DNA of 64,000 nucleotides from Ancistrus triradiatus. Lineage: Eukaryota > Chordata > Actinopteri > Siluriformes > Loricariidae. The stretch covers positions 16,357 to 80,356 of the forward strand of contig JAJAGP010003221.1 in NCBI GenBank assembly GCA_025084515.1, written 5' to 3'. The position numbers were made by a program, and so were the translations under genes. Under the pieces are notes generated by a model. The model ran no database searches, was not told the origin of the DNA, and saw only the letters and a program-made list of their open reading frames with translations. Below are positions 61,801 to 64,000 of the stretch, one piece after another; position 1 is the stretch's first letter, and each line of letters begins with the position of its first letter.

Positions 61801-62353
61801 TGGCTCAGCGTCTGCACATTCTGCCTGTTGATTTCCTTAATGACATCACCCTTGTGTAGGCCGCGACACCACTGTGCATCTAGGATCATCTTCACCTTCT
61901 GGCCCAGCGGACAGTCGGCAATAGCAAACCCAAACCCTCCGGGGCCTTTCACGAGTGGGACAGTGACTAGCTCTGGCTGTAGCATACAACCCTCTGGCCT
62001 GTCATTTACACTGGTGGATACAGCGGGCAGCGCTGCCACCACAGGCCGTCCACTGGCATCAGTGGTGAGGTAGTGGAGCTCCTGTGATGAGCCATGCAAA
62101 GCATCACCCTTTACCAGAAGTGGCTGCCCATTGATAAGAGGTACAGCCGTTACTACCTCGCCCACAGATGGAGGAGGTGGAGGAGGAGGGGGAAGGTCTT
62201 CACTGTCTTCCTGTACATCTGGAGGCAACGAGTAGCCACGGCACAACACCATGTCGACGTACTGGTTGATGGGGATACACTGGAACATCTGCACCACATC
62301 ACTGTGGGTTTTACCCAGTACCAGGGTGCCATTGATTTCCACAATGACATCAC
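27759..62353 (-). CDS. magi3: MAGI-family PDZ scaffold, MAGI3-like (3' ten exons; 5' part outside window)
   Basis: Exons on the minus strand: 62353-61730, 53818-53724, 53049-52857, 50269-50084, 49338-49153, 47602-47512, 47412-47307, 47150-47013, 42420-42282, 28843-27759. They join in frame to 946 codons plus stop. Order: end of PDZ1, linker with eight prolines, PDZ2, PDZ3, PDZ4, linker, PDZ5, 360-residue charged tail. Each of PDZ2-5 shows a GFGF carboxylate-binding loop. MAGI proteins (GuK-like, two WW, six PDZ) are scaffolds at tight junctions and synapses that bind PTEN, receptors and channels. MAGI1 is less likely because PDZ2 reads PLVKGPGGFGFAIAD; MAGI2 because it ends in a short SYVKPEQH-type tail. 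MAGI3 is thus the best, not certain, choice. A linker exon of length divisible by three may be missing between PDZ2 and PDZ3. Confidence 0.85.
28873..29022 (-). repeat. SINE fragment next to the MAGI last exon
   Basis: Antisense tail TTTAGCAGATGCCCTTATCC, then GTTAAAGGACTTGCTCAAGG and CAGTGGCAGCTTGACAGAGG. Related to copies at 49411, 53513 and 57140. Ends about 30 bp from the splice acceptor. Confidence 0.7.
29023..29595. other. Unassigned MAGI intron sequence
   Basis: No repeat or exon recognised. Confidence 0.35.
29596..30016 (+). mobile_element. Tc1-E-like fragment, copy 2
   Basis: Near-identical layout to 5632-6130: AAGATGGGACAGGGGCAATT, AGTTTGTCAACAAATGTGTA, CTCAAAGAAAGACTGGAAGG, then the same jump to TGAAAAATGCATGGACATCC, suggesting one deletion derivative copied more than once. 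Confidence 0.65.
30407..30843 (+). repeat. 5' LTR of the endogenous retrovirus
   Basis: 437 bp. The first dinucleotide is TA where the 3' LTR has TG; it ends CCACCACA. TATA box TATAAAA at 30675-30681 and AATAAA at 30764-30769 place U3/R. The sequence after it (TTTGGCATTGTCGGCAGG) is the likely primer-binding site; the tRNA was not identified. Confidence 0.87.
31236..32235 (+). pseudogene. Retroviral gag remnant
   Basis: Three overlapping frames. The first (31236-31520) is basic, matrix-like. The second (31511-31843) holds PQPPPPYQPAP, a PPPY late-domain motif, then FRPWTLEDTKQVAEELTGLS, capsid-like. The third (31759-32235) continues with ERFLNGLRPEIQMKVRD, the capsid C-terminal pattern of gamma-type retroviruses. 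Frameshifts separate them. Confidence 0.75.
32487..33485 (+). pseudogene. Retroviral protease remnant and start of reverse transcriptase
   Basis: The protease C-terminal pattern CPLNLLARDLCKLNLKL is seen at about 32660-32715; the catalytic DTGA part is not. RT begins near 33330 with ITPKSEYRPCTYQYHR and, after a frameshift, GITPVFNSLLERGIIVECPD. The sequence then loses all RT similarity, so the polymerase core (with its YxDD box) is deleted. Confidence 0.72.
34085..34260 (+). pseudogene. Retroviral RNase H fragment
   Basis: Reads LPPEYSAQAAELIALTEACK-like sequence, a stop, then VNIYTDSRYAYGVCHDFGT. The TDSRYA block is the conserved RNase H Asp motif. In-frame stops present. Confidence 0.65.
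34500..35409 (+). pseudogene. Retroviral integrase remnant
   Basis: CRKCLKTNSAG is the end of the HHCC zinc finger. QMDFMEL supplies the first catalytic Asp, SSDNGSAFVSK the second, and LVERTNGTIKQKL the Glu. The C-terminal domain (35086-35409) reads VKPGDWILTKVYKR and LLTTHTAVK-like, WVHISHSKRAP, as in gammaretroviral integrases. At least two frame breaks. Confidence 0.82.
35640..36119 (+). pseudogene. Retroviral env transmembrane-subunit C-terminal fragment
   Basis: Open for 159 codons. It shows the ectodomain end (KYCIYVPTNEAPEGN), a Trp-rich membrane-proximal part (WEWWSWFSS), a hydrophobic membrane anchor (PTMVLIIIIICMLPLCCQC) and an unusually long tail. The surface subunit and fusion peptide are absent. 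Confidence 0.65.
36172..36605 (+). repeat. 3' LTR of the endogenous retrovirus
   Basis: 434 bp, begins TGTTGAGGAATTTT and ends CCACCACA. Differs from the 5' LTR by a TTTCCTCAGAGGG-type insertion near 36266, substitutions near 36338, and a deletion near 36418. Confidence 0.87.
37593..38196. other. Unassigned MAGI intron sequence with AAAG microsatellite
   Basis: (AAAG)n at about 37966-37990. Nothing else recognised. Confidence 0.4.
38197..39796 (+). mobile_element. Tc1-B transposon, full length but degenerate
   Basis: CAGTGGGGCAAAAAAGTATT at the left and GCTCCACTG|TA at the right, with the B-family inverted arms. The interior carries plus-strand transposase with many 1-2 bp deletions (GCCGAGACC-AAAGAGCTGTC region, GGAGTTGCCTAGCCATTCTC). 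Inactive. Confidence 0.87.
39797..40185. other. Unassigned MAGI intron sequence
   Basis: No repeat family or exon recognised. Confidence 0.35.
40186..40695. repeat. Dispersed DNA-transposon-like repeat
   Basis: Contains CACTACTGTAGTGACACTGA, TGTGGTGTTGGCGAGTTAGT and ACTACATCAGTGACACGCCG, segments that recur widely in fish genomes. No clear ends or target duplication; class not assigned. Confidence 0.45.
40704..42178 (-). mobile_element. Tc1-A transposon, full length but degenerate
   Basis: TA|CAGTGGTGCTTGGAAAG at the left; the right end is eroded into GTACCTATCTATC microsatellite. Antisense transposase remnants at 41423-41886 (minus) include the DNA-binding start. Frameshifted throughout. 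Confidence 0.85.
42179..42275. repeat. Compound microsatellite (TCTA)n-(CA)n-(CAGA)n-(GA)n
   Basis: Runs from the decayed Tc1 end to within about 6 bp of the MAGI PDZ5 donor (GTGAGT at 42281-42276). Confidence 0.93.
42282..42420 (-). CDS. magi3: MAGI exon: second part of PDZ5
   Basis: A 139 bp exon after TTCCATGCAG| and before AACA|GTGAGT. It encodes VGDQIVEINGEPTQGISHTR, AIELIQAGGNKVLLLLRPGP and GHVTDN. A polymorphic-looking microsatellite begins within about 7 bp of the donor in the intron, followed by a Tc1 element. Confidence 0.9.
42421..45208. other. Unassigned MAGI intron sequence
   Basis: No exon recognised. Parts (42880-43250 and 44280-44400, with GATTCACGAACATCAG and GATTTACGCACAAATTCG) resemble sequences seen in fish non-autonomous DNA elements, but no inverted ends were proved. 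Confidence 0.3.
45209..45249. repeat. Perfect 18 bp hairpin with 5 nt loop
   Basis: AATTAATTACAGAATAGT, TGCAG, ACTATTCTGTAATTAATT. Arms are exact complements. In a MAGI intron. Confidence 0.9.
45250..46039. other. Unassigned MAGI intron sequence, possible Tc1 remnant
   Basis: 45470-45560 (GTTGACGTCAAGCCATCTGA, AAGGTCTGGACTCAGACATT) resembles a decayed Tc1-like element. No ends or frame found. Confidence 0.3.
46040..46600 (+). mobile_element. Ty3/gypsy retrotransposon remnant
   Basis: 46421-46600 encodes KLAPKFVGLFKVLRCINPVT, then after a +1 shift MRVHPTFHASCLKPFL, the GPY/F module at the end of gypsy integrase. The adjoining 46040-46410 is more GC-rich than its surroundings and may be downstream or LTR sequence placed by rearrangement. 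No second LTR seen. Confidence 0.65.
47013..47150 (-). CDS. magi3: MAGI exon: first part of PDZ5
   Basis: A 138 bp exon after TGTTTATAG| and before ATTCAG|GTTAGT, phase 0 both ends. It encodes GCILVELERGSRGFGFSLRG, GTEYNMGLYILRLAEDGPAL and QDGRIQ, the diagnostic start of MAGI PDZ5 with its GFGF loop. Confidence 0.9.
47307..47412 (-). CDS. magi3: MAGI exon: PDZ4-PDZ5 linker, part 2; probable GC donor
   Basis: A 106 bp exon after TTACATGCAG|, phase 2 start and phase 0 end. It encodes YNLDTEDIRDELVWEEYKTL then PLSEKGALSVTGSKQ, leading into GCILVELERG of PDZ5; family members have a similar VxGSxxxxxLGC junction. The best end is CAG|GCATGA, a second GC donor. A GT six codons earlier (TCT|GTCACG) also keeps phase but matches the donor consensus poorly. 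Confidence 0.68.
47512..47602 (-). CDS. magi3: MAGI exon: PDZ4-PDZ5 linker, part 1
   Basis: A 91 bp exon with no usable start codon, found by splice sites and phase: GGCTTTTCAG| to GAAAG|GTAGCA. It encodes EYKGPPSGASSAKQSPALQH then RTLKSRTQEE. The GPPSG..SA.QSPALQHR pattern is a known landmark of the MAGI linker after PDZ4. Confidence 0.8.
47603..48200. other. MAGI intron, nothing recognised
   Basis: No exon or repeat recognised. Confidence 0.35.
48201..48500. mobile_element. Tc1-A derived MITE made of two termini only
   Basis: Exactly 300 bp between TA (48199-48200) and TA (48501-48502). Both halves are Tc1-A ends in inverted orientation (CAGTGGTGCTTGAAAG ... CTTTCAAGCACCACTG) with no transposase between. 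Confidence 0.92.
48501..49152. other. MAGI intron, nothing recognised
   Basis: Short plus-strand open frame at 48999-49208 is antisense to the PDZ4 exon at its end and has no domain. Confidence 0.35.
49153..49338 (-). CDS. magi3: MAGI exon: second part of PDZ4
   Basis: A 186 bp exon after GTTTTCAG| and before GATG|GTGAGT, phase 1 both ends. It encodes VIPHKIGRIIEGSPTDRCGL, LSVGDRISAVNGQSIIELSH and NDIVQLIKDAGSTVTLTVVP, the strongly conserved second half of MAGI PDZ4. Confidence 0.9.
49411..49930 (-). repeat. SINE interrupted by a MITE
   Basis: SINE tail at 49411-49488 (TTATCAGATGCCCTTATTTA) and the rest at 49828-49930 (GGTTAAGGGCCCTGCTCAAG, CAACAGTGGCAGTCTGG) are separated by an unrelated element. 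Confidence 0.7.
49489..49827. mobile_element. MITE nested in a SINE
   Basis: Inverted ends AGCTGCGTCCCAATTCAGGG and CTGAATTGGGACACAGCT, about 340 bp, no frame. Likely a hAT or PIF/Harbinger derivative; the target duplication was not resolved. Confidence 0.68.
50084..50269 (-). CDS. magi3: MAGI exon: PDZ3-PDZ4 linker and first part of PDZ4; GC donor
   Basis: A 186 bp exon after CCCGTACAG|. It encodes TTDDDAVQNVAPELMNGSPR, a short linker, then FDITLHRKDIEGFGFVILTS and KSKPPAG. The end is GGAG|GCAAGT: only this GC donor keeps the frame and gives the family sequence PAG-VIPHKIGR with the next exon. The nearest GT (GGCAA|GTAAAC) would shift the frame. Confidence 0.88.
50375..51347 (+). mobile_element. 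Tc1-C transposon, most complete copy
   Basis: Plus-strand transposase fragments: helix-turn-helix remnants before 50560 (AGTATTTCTGAAACTGCAGA), RRMARLFGADRKATVTQK at 50553-50744, and the catalytic end at 50926-51213 with GYFHQDNTPCHKAQII (second Asp) and NWPPQSPILNPTEHLYNVVE (Glu). The first catalytic Asp block is deleted. Frameshifted, inactive. Confidence 0.85.
51351..52266. mobile_element. DNA transposon with long inverted ends, abutting Tc1-C
   Basis: Left CAATCATTGACAAAAA... and right ...TTTTTGTCAATGAGTGTA are inverted copies; similarity runs on for about 130 bp (TGCAGTTATGTTGCAGGCAG versus CTGCATGCCGATTTTTGCAG on the opposite strand). The interior shows no clear transposase. About 916 bp. 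Confidence 0.75.
52267..52856. other. MAGI intron, nothing recognised
   Basis: No exon or repeat recognised. Confidence 0.35.
52857..53049 (-). CDS. magi3: MAGI exon: second part of PDZ3
   Basis: A 193 bp exon after TTTTCATTCAG| and before AGGG|GTGAGC. It encodes IYIGAIISQGAAEKDGRLRA, GDELMAIDGITVKGKSHKQV and LDLMTNAARNGQVALSVRRK, closely matching MAGI PDZ3 sequences from memory of the family. Phase 0 start and phase 1 end fit its neighbours. Confidence 0.9.
53239..53507. mobile_element. Small MITE with TACAGGTATGC ends
   Basis: Left TATACAGGTATGCCCAGTTT and right AAACAGAGCATACCTGTATA are imperfect inverted repeats. 269 bp, AT-rich, probably TA-targeting. Confidence 0.65.
53513..53697 (+). 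repeat. tRNA-derived SINE, near complete
   Basis: The head has A-box-like TGGCTCAGCAGTTAAGG and B-box GGTTCAAATCC; the tail is CTGCTCTGGATAAAGGTCTC then TGCTAAATCCTGTAATGTA. It ends about 24 bp from the PDZ3 donor of MAGI, in antisense. Confidence 0.8.
53724..53818 (-). CDS. magi3: MAGI exon: first part of PDZ3
   Basis: A 95 bp exon after CCCTGCAG| and before CAGCCA|GTGAGT. It encodes PQYKDVDVFLRRDQETGFGF then RVLGGEGPEQP, the beta-A/beta-B start of PDZ3 with its GFGF loop. An alternative acceptor (CCTCAG|TAT) lies 8 bp inside but breaks phase with 61730. A SINE tail ends about 24 bp past the donor. Confidence 0.86.
53819..54509. other. MAGI intron, nothing recognised
   Basis: Expected position for a PDZ2-PDZ3 linker exon; none recognised on the minus strand. 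Confidence 0.35.
54510..56003 (+). mobile_element. Tc1-D transposon, full length but degenerate
   Basis: TA|CAGGGGTGTGCAAAAGTATT and the mirrored right end TTCACACACACCACTG|TA. Inner blocks TGTGAAAAAGTGATTGCCCC and GGGGCAATCACTTTTCACAC are inverted copies. The plus-strand transposase is decayed (GAGTGGCCTAGTCAAAGTCC near 55532). Confidence 0.87.
56004..57139. other. MAGI intron, nothing recognised
   Basis: No repeat family or exon recognised. 57070-57130 is AT-rich. Confidence 0.35.
57140..57300 (-). repeat. SINE fragment
   Basis: Antisense tail GTCATTTAGCAGACACCCTT, then GATTAAGGCCTTGCTCAAGG and GGTGAGATTTGAACTCAACC. Related to 28873, 49411 and 53513. Confidence 0.65.
57477..57580 (+). other. 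Exon-like open segment of unknown origin
   Basis: Open plus-strand frame (whole run 57420-57677) with coding-like, CpG-containing sequence after GTTTGTGGCTCAG|: PSPPVETVRIKGQPPTLPGN then CSVNDYTTFDM, before a possible donor AT|GTATGC. The protein was not recognised. It may be an orphan exon, a retrocopy fragment or chance. It lies antisense in the MAGI intron between PDZ2 and PDZ3. Confidence 0.25.
57678..58253. other. MAGI intron, nothing recognised
   Basis: No exon or repeat recognised. Confidence 0.35.
58254..59545 (-). mobile_element. Tc1-B transposon, degenerate
   Basis: The left end is eroded (CTGCCTTTTAAAAGTATTTA); the right end is TTTTTTGCCCCACTG|TA. The long inverted arms are present. 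Antisense transposase: GGAGGGCCTAGCC-type and TTCGTTGC-type remnants, with minus-strand counterparts of the B copies at 1677 and 38197. Confidence 0.85.
59546..60716. other. MAGI intron with TG microsatellite
   Basis: (TG)n at about 59567-59592. Several chance open frames; none with splice sites in the phase needed for the missing MAGI linker. Confidence 0.4.
60717..61385 (+). mobile_element. Tc1-A transposon, 3'-truncated and degenerate
   Basis: TA|CAGTGGGGCTTGAAAGTTTG, then the A terminus and a decayed DNA-binding region (GTCGACCAACAAAGACCATT, GAACCCAGGGTAACTTCTGA). Ends at about CTCTCCAGAAAGAAAACCCC. Confidence 0.8.
61730..62353 (-). CDS. magi3: MAGI exon: end of PDZ1, poly-proline linker, PDZ2
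   Basis: A 624 bp exon after TTTTTGTTAG| and before AGAGGAG|GTAAGG. It opens with GDVIVEINGTLVLGKTHSDV, the second half of PDZ1, then DLPPPPPPPP, a linker with INGQPLLVKGD, then PDZ2 from QPELVTVPLVKG with GFGF loop and WCRGLHKGDVIKEINRQNV to LVLRG. The preceding exon lies beyond the window or in the 62.35-64.0 kb region where none was found. The opposite-strand open frames here are antisense shadows. Confidence 0.88.
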
Positions 62354-62754
62354 CTAACAAAAAGATAAACACAAAAATGAAGTACAGTTGATTTGTGCAT
62401 TGAATTGAACCACATTCTACTCATTTCTAAATAAAGTTATCTGCTGTATTGCAAGAACATATCAACAACTGTATGGGTAAAATAACGAAAATAATCCAGC
62501 GCACAAATCTGACATAGAACTCTCATAGTGTATCTCTGTCTACACCCAGTGAATTCTGAGCCAGGCTTCAGACCCTCCCCCGTGACCTTCCTGGGATAAA
62601 CAGTGGTAAAATAGCTTTACAGAAATCTGATATACTGTACTGTCAAATACACCGAGCACCAAAAACATTAAAATGACACACAGACCGAATAAAAAATAAT
62701 ATTTGATTATCTCTTTACAACAGCACATTTTAAGCTCTGGAATACAGTACTGTA
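62354..62754. other. MAGI intron, nothing recognised
   Basis: The preceding MAGI exon (first half of PDZ1) was sought on the minus strand and not found. Confidence 0.35.
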
Positions 62755-63935
62755 CAGTTTGCTTGAAAGTTTGTGAACCCTTTAGAATTTTCTATATTCC
62801 TGCATAAATATGGCCTAAAACATCATCAGATTTTCACACAAGTCCGAAAAGTAGATAAAGAGAACCCAGTTAAACAAACGAGACAAAAATATTATACTTG
62901 ATCATTTATTTGTTGAGGATGATGATCCAATATTATATATTAATAACTGGCAAAAGTATGTGAACCTCTAGGATTAGCAGTTAATTTGATGGTGAAATTA
63001 GAGTCAGGTGTTTTCAATCAATGGGATGACAATCAGGTGTGAGCGGGCACCCTGTTTTATTTAAAGAACAGGGATCTATCAAAGTATGCTCTTCACAACA
63101 CGTTTGTGGAAGTGTATCATGGCATGAACAAAGGAGATTTCTGAGAACCTCAGAAAAAGAGTTGTTGATGCTCATCAGGCTGGAAAAGGTTACAAAACCA
63201 TCTCTAAAGAGTTTGGACTCCACCAATCCACAGTCAGACAGATTGTGTACAAATGGAGGAAATTCAAGACCATTGTTACCCTCCCCAGAAGTGGTCGACC
63301 AACAAAGATATAGTAATAGTTGGCAAGGTCACAAAGGACCGCAGGGTAACTTCTAAGAAACTGAAGGCCTCTCTCACATTGGCTAATGTTAATGTTCATG
63401 AGTCCTCCATCAAAAGAACACTGAACAACAATGGTTTGCATGGCAGGGTTGCAGGGAGAAACCACTGTTCTCCAAAAAAGAACATTGCTACAGATGAGAA
63501 CAAAATAGAACCTTTTGGTTTAAAAGTAAAGTGTTATGTTTGGAGAAAGGAAAACACTGCATTCCCGCATAAGAACCTTATCCCATCTGTAAAAACATGG
63601 TGGTGGTAGTATCATGCTTTGGGCCTGTTTTGCTGCATCTGGGCCAGGATGGCTTGTCATCATTGATGGAACTATTTATTCTGAATTATATCAGAGAATT
63701 CTAAAGACAAATGTCAGGACTAAAGACAAATGTCAGGACATCTGTCCATGAACTGAATCTCAAGAGAAGGTGGGCCATGCAGCAAGACAAGTCCATAAGC
63801 CCACAAGTCGTTCTACCAAAGAATGGTTAAAGAAGAATAAAGTTAATGTTTTGGAATGGCCAAGTCAAAGTCCTGACCTTAATCCAATCAAAATGTTGTC
63901 TAAGGAGCTGAAGCGAGCAGTTAATGCAGACAGAT
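62755..63935 (+). mobile_element. Tc1-A transposon, 3' end missing
   Basis: TA|CAGTTTGCTTGAAAGTTTG and an intact-looking A terminus, then plus-strand transposase: KLKASLTLANVNVHESSIKR and LNNNGLHGRVAGR (63253-63609), and VHKPTSRSTKEWLKKNKVNV LEWPSQSPDLNP near 63790-63890. The expected E-N-V after NPI is altered (NPIKML) and a 15-25 bp segment is duplicated near 63700-63735. It has no right terminus before the window ends. Confidence 0.85.
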
Positions 63936-64000
63936 TGTTATTTCTTTTGATAATTTATTCTATGTAGGTGTATATGTATTGACTGATTTCTGCTTACAAC

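Noticed and set aside
61828..62357. Plus-strand frames at the PDZ2 exon
   Set aside because: Antisense shadows of the MAGI exon.
63039..63356. Plus-strand 105-codon frame
   Set aside because: Off-frame reading of the Tc1-A DNA-binding region.

Overview
The window looks like vertebrate, almost certainly teleost, nuclear DNA. Reasons: AT-rich sequence, short vertebrate-type exons with GT-AG introns, several Tc1/mariner families, hAT and pogo MITEs, L2/Rex-type LINEs, a tRNA-derived SINE, a Ty3/gypsy remnant and an endogenous retrovirus. The repeat mix would suit an ostariophysan such as a catfish, but that is a weak inference. No bacterial genes, CRISPR arrays, rRNA genes or functional tRNA genes were seen.

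Two protein-coding genes could be assembled exon by exon, both on the minus strand. (1) 5162-16849: a complete nine-exon gene for a 291-residue type I membrane protein. It has a signal peptide, three CCP/sushi domains (the second split over two exons at the GG|N glycine codon, as in CD46/CD55/CR1), a Ser/Thr/Pro stalk, one membrane segment and a short basic tail. It is a teleost complement-regulatory membrane protein (Tecrem/CD46/CD55-like). All splice phases agree and the summed exon length (876 nt) is divisible by three. (2) 27759-62353, running off the right edge: the 3' two thirds of a MAGI-family scaffold gene, most like MAGI3. Ten exons carry the end of PDZ1, a poly-proline linker, PDZ2, PDZ3, PDZ4, a two-exon linker, PDZ5 and a 360-residue highly charged tail. 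They join in frame to 946 codons plus stop. The guanylate-kinase-like and WW regions must lie beyond base 64000. One intron clearly uses a GC donor and a second probably does.

The rest is mostly repeats. Five Tc1-like families are named here: A (end CAGTGGTGCTTGAAAG), B (CAGTGGGGCAAAAAAG), C (the family at 50.4 kb), D (54.5-56.0 kb) and E (two deleted copies). Several insertions are nested: B inside A at 0.6-3.6 kb; a 6.2 kb defective endogenous retrovirus inside an A element in the largest MAGI intron, with a 5 bp target duplication; and a MITE inside a SINE at 49.4-49.9 kb. Region 16.9-27.7 kb between the genes holds only repeats and unrecognised sequence.

The two genes act separately: one protects host cell surfaces from complement, the other organises junctional and signalling proteins. 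Nothing seen links them beyond shared orientation. I did not find a clear new biological system. The best leads are the GC-AG introns, repeats sitting within about 30 bp of MAGI splice sites, two perfect hairpins (13.5 and 45.2 kb), and an exon-like open frame on the opposite strand at 57.4-57.7 kb.
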